Below, piece by piece: positions 24,171 to 36,214 of a stretch of 64,000 bases of DNA. Below the pieces are notes generated by a model that saw only the letters and a program-made list of their open reading frames with translations, was not told where the DNA came from and searched no databases. This stretch comes from Juglans regia (taxonomy: Eukaryota > Streptophyta > Magnoliopsida > Fagales > Juglandaceae), in the NCBI RefSeq assembly GCF_001411555.2, contig NC_049916.1:23578558-23642557 (forward strand), written 5' to 3'. The position numbers were made by a program, and so were the translations under genes. Positions within the stretch are counted from its first letter, which is position 1, and every line of letters begins with the position of its first letter.

Positions 24171-26162
24171 ATGGCAGAGACAAGCTTTGCCATTCTACTC
24201 TTATCCTTGGCGACGATTATCCTTAACGTTAATGCAGATGCAGGCAGGCCTGCTGTTTTTATACTTGGGGACTCGACAGCAGATGTTGGGACCAACAATT
24301 TCTTGCCAGGCAGCCAGGCAAGGGCTGACTTCCCTTTCAATGGCGTTGATTTTGCTTTCTCTATACCCACTGGAAGGTTTAGCAATGGCCTAAACAGTGC
24401 TGATTTTCTAGGTCAGTATAGTTCTAACACATGCATGCTGAGTACGTTGTTCAATCTTCTGCTTTACATTTCCCACGAAATGCATGCATTTGCTACGAAT
24501 GATCGAAATCTCTCGTGGCCACGAATGACATAATTAATACCTTATTTTTTTTCCATTATTATTATTATTATTATTATTATGATGGTTTCTCAACCTGAAC
24601 CGGTACATGATACTCATGATCAGCCAAGCTACTGGGCTACGAGAAAAGTCCACCACCATATCTTTCAACTGTAAATTACTCACGTTATAGTCTAACGAGG
24701 CAAGCCTTAAAGGGTATAAACTTCGCCTCTGGAGGGTCCGGCATTTTTCGTCTGACAGGACAATTACCGGTGAGGGCCTCTCGCTCTCTCTAGAAATTAA
24801 ATTTATTAACATTCGTTCATGACTATTTAAACTGCAATGATCTTTTTATAAGCGTGAGATTGATGACATGTTCTAATTATATTATTACTTTCTGCTCAGT
24901 CTGATTCACCAAACGGCAGGAAACAGAATGTGATTCCAATGGCAGAGCAAATAGCGCAGTTTGAGAGTATTCGCAGCTCTCTTATGGCTGCAATGGGTCC
25001 CTTACCAACCTTAAGGTTTCTTTCCAAGTCTTTGTTCTTCATTAGTATTGGCAGCAATGATATCTTCGAATATTACCGTTCCAACAATAATTTATCAAAG
25101 GAACGCTTCTTCGCCAGTTTAGGATTCGCTTACGAGAACCAATTAAAGGTACGTACGTAAGTCTCCTTTCTTTTTCTTTTTTTTTTTCAAATTTTATTTT
25201 AGAGCCTTGATAGCTACAAGCGGTTTAGCGCACCAAACTGCATACTAACATTGACATGACCTTTTTATTAAAAAGAAAAAAAAAATTGAGAGAAGAAAAG
25301 ATCGTCTCATGAAAATTATTTTTATCTTCAATTCGCACCGTTTCATTAAATAGAAGCCTTACATATCAGCATCGGTATGTGAACTCGCTTGCAAGAATAA
25401 TTTTTCTTTATATTTTATAACTCATTTTATAACTAATTAACGTAATTATTTAATTTTATTAAAATATATATTTATAAATTAGTAATTATAAAAAAAAAAT
25501 AAAAAAGATATCAAGATAGCTGGCAGATGATGATCAACTGATCACAATGGATTCTGATACCACGCTTGTACATGCAGGCTCTACTCGAACTGGGAGCTAG
25601 GAAGTTTGGGATTATAAGTGTCCCGTCAATTGGCTGTTGTCCATCTCAGAGGCTCAATAGTCCTAACGGGGGTTGTTTGGAGGAGTTGAACGATCATGCA
25701 AGAGCTTTTCACACAAAGATTGAGAGAATCTTGTACAGGCTCAGCGAAGAATATCAAGGCATGAAGTACTCACTTGGAAACGCCTACGAGATGACAATTA
25801 ATGTCATAGACAACCCACTTCTATACAGTAAGCTAGCTACAATTTCACTCTATATATATATGATCTCCTATTGCGCGTACGTGCCAAATTAAGTACTATT
25901 GGGCCAGAATTTAGTCTGATGCAAATAACGTTTTTTTTCAGATTTTACGAACGTGAAGACTGCATGTTGTGGAGTTGGGAGGCTCAATGCAGAATCCAAT
26001 TGCAATCCAAATGCAAATCTTTGTTCGAGTCGCAATAATTACTTGTTCTGGGATTTGTTCCACCCAACAGAGGCTGCTGCTCAACTGGCAGCAGTAACTC
26101 TCTTCAGAGGTCCCACAAGATTTGTAGCCCCTATCAACTTTTCTCAATTGGCCCAGGCGTAG
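24171..26162 (+). CDS. GDSL esterase/lipase, tandem copy 1
   Basis: Five exons: 24171-24411, 24624-24769, 24900-25148, 25578-25827 and 25942-26162, giving 368 residues, normal for plant GDSL (SGNH) hydrolases. Residues 1-22 are a hydrophobic signal peptide, so the product is probably secreted. Block I is FILGDST with the nucleophile Ser35; block II is NFASGGSG around Gly117; block III is GSND at 180-183; block V is DLFHPTE with the catalytic Asp333 and His336. All four catalytic blocks are present and the frame is open. Family knowledge: these enzymes hydrolyse ester bonds of lipids or cell-wall acyl groups; the substrate of this one cannot be read from sequence. Its duplicate 7.8 kb downstream differs at about 19 residues. 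Confidence 0.93.
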
Positions 26163-27560
26163 TACGTACCCTAACTACTAGTCCTCGAGGGCCCAAGGCC
26201 TCCTGATCAAATAAGCAATTTCATTGCATTAAATCAAATGTTTTTCTTTTCTTTTTTTCACGATATTATGCTTTTGAGAGCAATGTTGGTCGTTGATGTA
26301 ATTTTTTGTATGGTTTGATCGATTAAGAACTCCTATTACAAAATAAGAAAATAACTGTTATTACAGAACGAGTTTTTTCGAATGAATCTGTTACCTCTGG
26401 TTAAAATGTGTAGTGAAACATGATCTACATAAGAGGTCATGTACCTCTAGTGTGAAGTTCTGCAGATTAACTTATGATTTAGGAAAACAAACATCTTTAA
26501 TGTGGTAAAACCTCTTGGGATTTTGTTACTACCATAATCGAGCTGAACTGATTTGAGAAAAAAAATAGCACTTCCATTGTGGCATGAAGATAAATACAAT
26601 ATCAAAAGACAGCATCAAATGAGGTGTCAAGATGGTTAGAACATTCAGCATATTGTGATCACTCTTATTGGCAATCTGCAAATGCAAGATTTATTAAAAC
26701 CAGTTACAAAAGTAGGCAAACCCATCGGCAGCTGATTGCTTAGCCATAAAAGTTCAAAACAGTACTGTCTTGTCTTCTATGAATAACTGGAGGTTAAGAG
26801 TGTCAAAGAATCAAAGATAGCTAGGAGATGTTGTGATTCGTGAACCGTATGCCATGGGAACATAAAGTTAAAACACCGTGGATCCTTATTGATCAGTTTT
26901 GCAGAGAAACATGCTTGTAAAAGAGAAGGAAAACATGAATTCTGCCTAAACCATGAAGGTAGTAAAGGAAAAAGACAAGATTATGAACACTCAGATTGAA
27001 CTTAAAAGGCCTTGGTTGAGAAGGACTAGGAAAAATACTGGCTTGCACGTGAAGGAAAGTGTTGAGGAATAATCCCACATTACCTGTAGATAAGGTCTTG
27101 GTCATATTTATAAGGAATGAACAATCATCTCTTGTTGAACCGGTTTTATGCAAAGATGATTTAGGCCCATGAATTTCTTTAAAAACAAATTTCAAACTCA
27201 CATGCTTAAGACTCCGATCCATTTGGATAATAAAAGTATCTCAGATAATCTATGAATAATAGTGAAATAACAGTGAATAGTTTATAAATAGTAGTGAACT
27301 AATATAAAAATATCTAAAAATAATTATTATTTTATGTGTAAGGCCTGGCCGGTCTCTCTTCCTTTAGCTTGGGAAGCCTTGTATTATGCACATTAAATAT
27401 GTCAGTCACCTTTCTTTCTTATCATAAATGCTTTCTTAAGTTGTTGCCTAATTTGAAATGCTCAAATGGAAAATAATAATAATAATAAGATTGATCAAGT
27501 GGGCTCGCAACATTTATAACTATTTGTATAAATATTTTGAACTATCAAAAGAGTAATAAC
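26163..27560. other. 3' flank of GDSL gene 1
   Basis: Duplicated at 34016-35450. Part of a GAGATGAGAT-type MITE relic lies near 27217-27340 (TTTGGATAATAAAAGTATCT, then AATAGTGAAATA). The open frame on the minus strand at 26893-27222 has an interrupted, diverged equivalent in unit 2 and no domain, so no gene is called. Confidence 0.5.
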
Positions 27561-27739
27561 TCAAGCCTTCAAGTTCTTACCCCAAACACGAGGGGATCCT
27601 TTTTCCCACAATAGGATACTTGAAACTTAATCATGCTCTCATTCTTTTCTAGCTCAAGACCTTCTTCCTTGTTCACTGTTTTTGGAAAGTCCCTGCGCGA
27701 GGTTGAAGACAACCCGATCCAACGGTCATCCAGTTCGAA

Positions 27740-27925
27740 ATTGGGAGGGACTAAAAGACAGTGTCGTTCAGCCCGTAGATCCAAACGACAATGTCGTTTG
27801 ATCCAACGGTAAGCAATTTCAAATTCCATCTGGACTAAATGACATTGTTGTTCAGCCCAAGGAGAAAAATGACAACGTCATTTTCGGCACTGAAGAGACC
27901 CAACGGTCACCTCCAAACGGCACTG
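27740..27925. repeat. cluster of ACGACA/TGTCGT palindromes in a retroelement leader (unit 1)
   Basis: Successive quasi-palindromes are AAGACAGTGTCGTT, AAACGACAATGTCGTTT, AATGACATTGTTGTT and AATGACAACGTCATTT, followed by AAACGGCACTGTTTTT, spaced 30-50 bp apart. They lie 0.5-0.7 kb upstream of the Copia gag start. The duplicate region is 35612-35795. Confidence 0.6.
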
Positions 27926-28432
27926 TTTTTCCCCTTCAAGCCGAGCTGCAAGCCAATCTCCGAGCCAAGCTGCTTAACAAGCCGTTGACCGAGCCACCGA
28001 CCCCCGATTTTCTCCAGAACCCGATTTGTACCGGCTGAACCAGTTCATGACAGATTTGTTCAATCGGGCCGTACGAGATCATTTCAAACCCGAATTGGTC
28101 CGTTTAAAAGCCATTGTGATCCAAATTTCAAGCCAAAACATTACAAAGCACATGTTGATCGGAATTATTTCCAAAAATTCTTTAAAAAATGTGAAACATC
28201 AAGAAAAGGTCGTGGATATCCTCGATCGATGCGTCACTTTCATTATTCTCCATATATAAAATATAATAGGAGAATTTCTAGGCTGCCACCTTGGATTAAA
28301 TCCAAGGGTTATTATTACTATTAAGTTTGTAATAGTTTTAATTTTTTCACAGTTGAACTATTGTATTTAAATAGTAGACATTTATTATTTCTACATTCTT
28401 CTTGTTGATTAATTTTTTAAGGTTTATTATTC

Positions 28433-29268
28433 ATGGCACCAAAGAAAAGTATTCATCCCTCAGGGATAGAAAAACTGAATGGAAGAAATTTTCGGGCCTA
28501 GAAAATGCATATAACTTTTCTTCTAACTCATGAAAAGATCTTATATATATTAACAACACCTGAGCCATGTGAAGAAATTGTAGAAAATGATGAAAGTGAA
28601 AGTGAGAGCAACGTTTCAAATAAAGATAAATGGATAAAACAAAATGCATGGGTAAAATGTTTAATTTTGCATTGCATGAGTGATCATATTATTCCTTTAT
28701 TTGAAGATTATGAAACTACTAAAGAAATTATGGATGCAGTTGAAGCAAAGTATGGTTTAAGGTCGGATACTTATATATAGTTATTATTGGATAAGTATAA
28801 CCGGACTTGTATGAAAGAGAATGATGATATTGTGATCATGTATTTCGAATGGAGTTAATTGCAAAAGAATTACATGATAACAGTCATCCGCACATTGATA
28901 AAATGCAAGTTACAACCATACTAGATAGTCTTCATTCATCTTGGGATCACATTGTTACTTCTTTAATATACAGTGAAAATGAAGTAACAATGATATCGCT
29001 TCCAGTACTTTTAGTACTTGAAGGAGAAATGATGAATAAAAGGAATAAAGATGGTGAATCATCCAATTTATTGATGGCTCAGGACAAGCATTCTACACAG
29101 AAAAGATGAAGTCAAAATAGTTTAAGAAAAAAAAATGGTTAAAAAGGAAACAAAATAAACCATTTTCTAGAAACTATTTTAAGTGTGGAAAGATGACTCA
29201 TTACAAATCACAATATCCTAACAAAGTAAAAGCACAAGAAAGCAAGAAAATTGTGATGACAATCTCAG
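28433..29268 (+). pseudogene. Copia gag relic in unit 1
   Basis: The gag frame starts MAPKKSIHPSGIEKLNG, then has a TAG where the family Trp is expected (about 28498-28500). It continues with CLILHCMSDHIIPLFEDYET and EIMDAVEAKYGL, another TAG after SDTYI, and a frame shift near 28835. The zinc knuckle is broken: YFKCGKMTHYKSQYPN keeps the second Cys and the His but has lost two Cys ligands. Homology to the unit 2 copy ends at 29268, before the protease. The element is dead. Confidence 0.85.
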
Positions 29269-30251
29269 GAATGGTCTTAGGTGAGCACTTGACGAAATTT
29301 CAGTGCAGGTTGATTAACCAAGTAAAAGGTTGATCGTGGTACAGTCAACGATAAGGTGATTAAGGAAAGACTCAGGTGAGTAAGTACTTAGCGAACATTC
29401 AGTGTCATTCACTAAAGTTTTAGTGAAATGTGATTTGATTACTCAAGTAAACGGTTAATCATTTGTAAAGTCGTTGATAAGGTGATTAGGGAAAACCTTA
29501 GGAATAGCCTCTAGAGGAAGTACTTAACGAAAATTCAGCGCAGGTCGATACATGTGTTATGTATTCGGCTAAAGTCGTTAATTGTGACAGGGGAATGAAT
29601 AATTGATCCAATCACGAGAGATGGATTACTGATCCAATCACGAAGAATTGATGTCGTTCACTAAATTTTTCTTTTTAGTGAAATTAAGTCACCCCTAATA
29701 TTTGATCAGTGGGAGCATATATGGTAAATGGTGCGATCAGATAAGGTAATGACAAAAACGTGTGCACGTAGAGGCTTGTCATGTTTTGACGCCGATCTGC
29801 AACAGTAGCATATGAGAGTTGAGTAGTGGAAAGCTCATATTGATAGCAATGTAAAATACTCAACTGGATCGTCATCGGTTTGTGTGATCAAATGGGATAT
29901 GTTTTTCTAAAGGGTGTGATCACCAAACGGTGTACCCCTTGGAATGACACCCTCTAACATGGTGATGGTTCTCATGAGGGGTGATGTTTAAGGAAGTGTC
30001 AATAGACATAACATTTTGATTTAGTCAAAAGATTGTGTCACTTTTTAAGGTCGTGACCTTTGTGTTACCATTAGGTAACCAATGGATGTGTCCTTTGCCA
30101 ACTAGTGCATAATGACCTATAAATAGGAGTCATTAGTGCACAAATGAATGCACTTAATTCTCTTTATTTATCACTAACTTATGAGACAAATATCCTCACA
30201 AGAGTGTCACAATATTATCATAATTATGCTTCCATTTGTTTTTTATTACTC
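29269..30251 (+). mobile_element. LTR-like promoter segment with internal repeats
   Basis: This is unique to the space between the two duplication units. Its first 250 bp contain three imperfect repeats starting near 29281, 29375 and 29503 (cores CACTTGACGAAATTTCAG, TACTTAGCGAACATTCAG and TACTTAACGAAAATTCAG, with GATAAGGTGATTA-GGAAA in the first two). Further on is CTATAAATA at 30117-30125, followed by a leader-like stretch. This is what a Copia U3-R region looks like. No second LTR copy was found in the window, so the assignment is tentative. It is cut off at 30251 by the start of unit 2. Confidence 0.45.
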
Positions 30252-30481
30252 TACAGACAGAACATCCCATGCTGACACATAAAGTAATTTCTAAATCGAC
30301 CAGCTAGAATACGTGCAGAGAATTATAACCTGTATCTTACTGAGAGAGAGAGAGAGATATATATATATATATATATATATATTAATTAACCAAAAGCCAA
30401 CACCGTATGGCCGGTTGTACTGATCATGATCAGTTTCTTTCTCGAACCTGCATGCATCATGCATGAGAACCCTAACATATA

Positions 30482-30531
<50 letters not shown>

Positions 30532-31904
30532 CTCAGGGATATTGATCTTGTCACCAAAATGATCAAACTATCACCTTTTTGGTACACGTTTTGAGATATA
30601 TATGGTACTTAATTGCTTTACACCATGCATCTTAGGGTACTTACGTAGAATGGAGATGATAAAAAAAAAGAAAAGATATATATAGATCTATCATGTCGCG
30701 GTAATCTCATTCCACCACTAAATTAAATCATGATCGCAATATAACTAATTACACAAATATTTATTTTTAATAACGTGGAATTGTATCATGAGTACTACTT
30801 GCATGTACAGAAACAAAAACAAAGTGAAGAGTTTTCAGAGTGGATCCACCGGAAGTAGTACTTTAATTTCATACCCAATGGGGCCGGGCCACGAAAGCAA
30901 AACATGCATGTACTTTAAAAGTTTTGCCCCCATTTTTAGCTACGTAAAAATTAATTGATATTTTAGCATGATGTTGAGCATTGAATTGGTTGTCTAAAAT
31001 CAAGAATTTTCTGATCTTGCCATTTTTCAAATTCACATATTAATATATATATATATATATGTGTGTGTGTGTTGCTAATTGCTATGTCTGCGTGGATTTT
31101 CAATGTCACATATTAATTTTCTGCAATAAAAGCAAGCTGTGTGCGCATGGCATGCACAACGTACGTCGTGGTAAGGACCAAAGGAGCATATTATATATTA
31201 TATATAATACATATTTTTATTAGCCTTTCTTGGACTCTTATAAGATTTTCATCCTCTTTCTCCTGTCTTTCACTGATTTCTTAGTTTTATCATCCTGCTA
31301 TCATTGGTAACTTCAAGCAGAGTACTAACCGGGCCCAAGAGGGACAAAAGACAACCGGCTGGCCTCCGGCAACGTCTGCTTGCTTTTTGTTGTGACAGCG
31401 AATTTGGCTTTTACATGTCACCACCACCAAATAATGATGATAATTTCAAGTTCTAAATTAAACCAGAAATGACAAATTACGCAGAAATATTGACAGCAAT
31501 ACATGAAAAGATCGCCATCGATCGGTAGAAATTTCTATCTTTTGTACTGCATCTTTATCAATGGTACTACATCTCAGTTATAATTCAAATTCATGCATTT
31601 TGTTCTCGTAGCTTTCTTTGTTTCACAAAGCCAAATCCAGTCAAACACATTAAACTAGGCAAAGTTGGCATATTTTCACGTTGTTTATAGCGACAAGAAT
31701 TAAAGTGGTTTGCTCATTGTAATCACTGATTTTGGTCGATTCTCTGGGTCAACCCGGCCTTAAGTACTAAAGCTCTTGGACAATCCGCCCATCCAAACAA
31801 TGGCTTTGTTCTTTTGCATGTATGCATTCTTGCTGAAGGAAAACGACCCCTTTACCGAGCACTCACATTATTGTAACTTTATGCAACATCTCTTTATATA
31901 AACC

Positions 31905-31912
31905 CTAGAAAG
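31905..31912 (+). promoter_or_regulatory. TATA box of GDSL gene 2
   Basis: TATATAAA lies about 97 bp upstream of the ATG at 32009, the counterpart of 24060-24067. Confidence 0.65.
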
Positions 31913-32008
31913 ATCTTAATATTTCATCAGTGAAGTTTCAAGCATTATTGAAACGTACAGTCCTAAAAAAATTGAGAAAGTTTCCTTTCTGGTCAGTTCT
32001 TCCTGATC

Positions 32009-34015
32009 ATGGCAGAGACAAGCTTTGCCATTCTACTCTTATCCTTGGCGACGATTATCCTTAACGTTAATGCAGATGCAGGCAGGCCTGCTGTTTTTAT
32101 ACTTGGGGACTCGACAGCAGATGTTGGGACCAACAATTTCTTGCCAGGCAGTCAGGCAAGGGCTGACTTCCCTTTCAATGGCGTTGATTTTGCTTTCTCT
32201 ATACCCACTGGAAGGTTTAGCAATGGCCTAAACAGTGCTGATTTTCTAGGTCAGTATAGTTCTAACACATGCATGCTGAGTACGTTGTTCAATCTTCTGC
32301 TTTACATTTCCCACGAAATGCATGCATTTGCTATGAATGATCGAAATCTCTCGTGGCCACGAATGACATAATTAATACCTTATTTTTTTTCTATTATTAT
32401 TATTATTATTATTATGATGATGGTTTCTCAACCTGAACCGGTACATGATACTCATGATCAGCCAAGCTACTGGGTTACGAGAAAAGTCCACCACCCTATC
32501 TTTCAACTGTAAATTACTCACATTATAGTCGAATGACGCAAGCCTTAAAGGGTATAAACTTCGCCTCTGGAGGGTCCGGCATTTTTCGTCTGACAGGACA
32601 ATTACCGGTGAGGGCCTTTCTCTCTCTCTCTAGAAATTAAATTTATTAACATTCGTTCATGACTATATAAACTGCAATGATCTTTTTATAAGCATGAGAT
32701 TGATGACATGATCTCAATATATTATTACTTTCTGCTCAGTCTGATACACCAAACGGCGGGAAACAGAATGTGATTCCATTGGCTGAGCAAATAAGGCAGT
32801 TTGAGAGTATTCGCAGCTCTCTTATGGCTGCAATGGGTCCCTTACCAACCCTAAGGTTTCTTTCCAAGTCTCTGTTCTTCATTAGTATTGGCAGCAATGA
32901 TATCTTCGAATTTTACCATTCCGACAATAATTTATCAAAGGAACGCTTCTTCGCCAATTTAGGATTCGCTTACGAGAACCAATTAAAGGTACGTACGTAA
33001 CTCTCCTTTCTTTTTCTTTTTCTTTTTTTTTTTTGTTTTCAAATTTTATTTTAGAGCCTTGATAGCTACAAGCGGTTTAGCACACCAAATTGCGTTCCAA
33101 CACTGACATGACTTTTTTTATTAAAAAGAAACAAAAAATTGAGAGAAGAAAAGATCGTCTCATGAAAATTATTTTCATCTTCAATTCGCACTGTTTCATT
33201 AAATGGACGCCTTACATACCTGTATTGGTGCGCGAACTCGCTTGCAAGAATAATTTTTCTTTATATTTTATAACTCATTTTATAACTAATTAACGAAAAT
33301 ATATTATTTTATTAAAATATATATTTATAAAATAGAAATTATAAAAAACATAAATAAAAAAGATATCAAGATAGCTGGCAGATGATGATCAACTGATCAA
33401 ATCGATCGAATACTGATACCACGTACATGCAGGCTCTACTCGAACTGGGAGCTAGGAAGTTTGGGATTATAAGCGTCCCGTCAATTGGCTGTTGTCCATC
33501 TCAGAGGCTCAATAGTCCTAATGGGGGTTGTTTGGAGGAGCTGAACGACCACGCAATAGCTTTTCACACAAAGATTGAGACAATCTTGTACAGGCTCAGC
33601 AAAGAATATCAAGGCATGAAGTACTCACTTGGAAACGCCTACGAGATGACAATTAATGTCATAGACAACCCACTTCCATACAGTAAGCTAGCAGCAATTT
33701 CACTCTATATATGATCTCCTGTTGTGCCAAATTAAGTACTATTGGGCCAGAATTTAGTTTGATGTAGATAACTTTTTTTTTTTTTTTTTTTCAGATTTTA
33801 CGAACGTGAAGACTGCATGTTGTGGAGTTGGGAGGCTCAATGCAGAATCCAATTGCAATCCAAATGCAAATCTTTGTCCGAGTCGCAATAATTACTTGTT
33901 CTGGGATTTGTTCCACCCAACTGAGGCTGCTGCTCAGCTGGCAGCAATAACTCTCTTCAACGGTCCCACAAGATTTGTAGCCCCTATCAACTTTTCTCAA
34001 TTGGCCCAGGCGTAG
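32009..34015 (+). CDS. GDSL esterase/lipase, tandem copy 2
   Basis: Five exons: 32009-32249, 32462-32607, 32740-32988, 33433-33682 and 33795-34015, giving 368 residues with exon sizes identical to copy 1. Ser35, Gly117, GSND at 180-183 and Asp333/His336 are all kept. Exon 1 encodes the same protein as copy 1. About 19 substitutions occur elsewhere, clustered in residues 101-106 (SHYSRMTQ versus SRYSLTRQ) and around 185-200 (FEFYHSDNN versus FEYYRSNNN). Roughly 95% identity with no stop or frame shift means both copies can be functional. The upstream kilobase is also duplicated, so shared regulation is likely after duplication; the TA-repeat lengths upstream differ. Confidence 0.93.
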
Positions 34016-35560
34016 TACGTACCCTAACTACTAGTCCTCAAGGGCCCAAGGCCTCCTGATCAAATAAGCAATTTCATTGCAATAAATCAAATGTTTTTCT
34101 TTTCTTTTTTTCATGATCTTCTGCTTTTTAGAGCAATGTTGGTCGTTGACGTAATTTTTTGTATGGTTTGATGGATTAAGAACTCCTATTACAAAATAAG
34201 AAAATAATCGTTATTACAGAACGAGTTTTTTCGAATGAATCTGTTACCTCTAGTTTAAAATGTGTAGTGAAACATGATCTACATAAGAGGTCATGTACCT
34301 CTAGTTTGAAGTTCTGCTGATTAACTTAAGATTTAGGAAAACAAACATCTTTTATGTGGTAAAACCTCTTGGGATTTTGTTACTACCATAATCGAGCTGA
34401 ACTGATTGAGAAAACAAAATAGCAATTCTATTGTGGCATGAATATAAATACAATATCAAAAGACAACATCGAATGAGGTTTCAAGATGGTTAGAACATTC
34501 AACATATTGTGATCACTCTCATTGGCAATCTGCAAATGCAGGATTTATTAAAACCAGTTACAAAAGTAGGAAATTAAAGAAGGTGATGAAAAACCCCTCG
34601 GCAGCTGATTGCTTAGCCATAAAAGTTCAAAATAGCACTGTCTTGTCTTTTATGAATAACTGGAGGTTAATAGTGTCAAAGAATCAAAGATAGCTAGGAG
34701 ATGATGTGATTCGTGAACCGTATGCCATGGGAACATAAAGTTAAAACATAGTCGAACCTTATTGATAAGTTTTTGCAGAGAATTATGCTTGTAAAAGAGA
34801 AGGAAAACATGAATTCTGCCTAAACCATGAAAGTAGTGAATGAAAAAGACAAGATTATGAACACTCGGATTGAACTTAAAAGGCCTTGGTTGAGAATGAC
34901 AAGGAAAAATACTAGTTTGCATGTGAGGGAGGGTGTTGATGAATAATCCTACATTGTCTGTAGACAAGGTCTTAGATATGTTTATAAGGAATGAACAATC
35001 ATCTCTTGTTGAACAGGTTTTATGAGATAAGTTAGGCCCATGAATTTATTCAAAAACAAATTTCAAACTCACAGGCTTAAGGCTCCAATCCATTTAGATA
35101 ATAAAAGTATCTCAGATAATCTGTGAATAATAGTGAAATAGCAGTTAATAGTAATGAACTAATATAAAAATATCTGAAAATGATTATTATTTTATGTGTA
35201 AGGCATGGCCGGTGTCTCTTCCTTTAGCTTGGGAAGCCTTGTATTATGCACATTAAATATGTCAGTTACCTTTCTTTCTTATCATAAATGTTTTCTTAAG
35301 TTGTTGCCTAATTTGAAATGCTCAAATGGAAAATAATAATAATAATAAGATTGGTCAAGTGGGCTCGCAACATTTATAACTATTTGTATAAATATTTTGG
35401 ATAATATCAAAAGAGTAATAACTCAAGGCCTTCAAGTTCTTACCCCAAACATGAGGGGTTCCTTTTTCCCACGGTAGGATACTTGAAACTTAACCATGCT
35501 CTCATTCTTTTCTTGCTCATGACCTTCTTCTTTGTTCACTGTTTCTAGAAAGTCTCAGCG
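34016..35560. other. 3' flank of GDSL gene 2
   Basis: Duplicate of 26163-27560, including the MITE relic at about 35095-35200. No gene is supported. Confidence 0.5.
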
Positions 35561-35611
35561 CGAGGTTGAACACAATCCCGTCAAACGGTCATTCTGTTCG
35601 AAATTGGGAGG

Positions 35612-35795
35612 GACTAAACGACAGTGTCGTTCAGTCTGTAGATCCAAACGAAAACGTCGTTTGGTCCAACATTAAGGAATTTCAAATTCCATCTGGACTA
35701 AACAACATTGTTGTTCAGCCAAGGAGAAAAACGACAACGTCGATTTTGGCATTGAAGATACACAACGGTTACCTGCAAACGGCACCATTTTTCCC
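35612..35795. repeat. cluster of ACGACA/TGTCGT palindromes (unit 2)
   Basis: Counterpart of 27740-27925: AAACGACAGTGTCGTT, AAACGAAAACGTCGTTT, AAACAACATTGTTGTT and AAACGACAACGTCGATTTT. The symmetry is kept or compensated at several sites where the two units differ. Confidence 0.6.
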
Positions 35796-36214
35796 CCTTC
35801 AAGCCGAGCCTCAAGCCGATCTCTAAGCCAAGCCGTTTACAGAGCCGTTGACTGAGCCGTCGACCACCGATTTTCTCCAGAATCCTGTTTGATCAGGTTG
35901 AACTGGTTACTCGGTTTCCTTAACCGGTTCGTGAAAAATTTGTTCAATTGGGCCGTTCGAGATCATTTCAAGCTCGATTTGGTCTGTTCAAAAGCCGTTG
36001 TGCTCCAAATTTCAAGCCAAAACATTACAAAACACCTATTGGTCAAAATTATTGACATAAATTCTTTAAAAAATGTGAAATATCAAAGAAACGTTGTGGA
36101 TATCCTTGATCGGGGCGTGACTTTCATTATTCTCCTTATATAAAATATAATAAGAGAATTTCTAGGTTGTCACCTTGGATTAAATCCAATGGTTATTTTT
36201 AAGGTTTTTTATTC

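Larger units (their letters stand above)
22459..29268 (+). repeat. segmental duplication, unit 1 (GDSL gene plus Copia gag relic)
   Basis: This 6.8-kb segment is repeated in direct orientation at 30252-37053. Both units start near GAACAxxxCATGCTGACACAT and share, in order, 1.7 kb of upstream sequence, the GDSL gene, 1.4 kb of 3' flank, a leader with ACGACAxTGTCGTT palindromes, and a Copia gag relic. Differences are mainly point changes and microsatellite lengths, plus a roughly 110-bp length difference just before the gag start (absent in unit 2). Homology ends at CTCAG (29264-29268 / 37049-37053). Confidence 0.9.

Noticed and set aside
26893..27222. 109-codon minus-strand frame behind GDSL gene 1
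   Set aside because: Its counterpart in unit 2 is disrupted and diverged, and it has no domain; likely chance.
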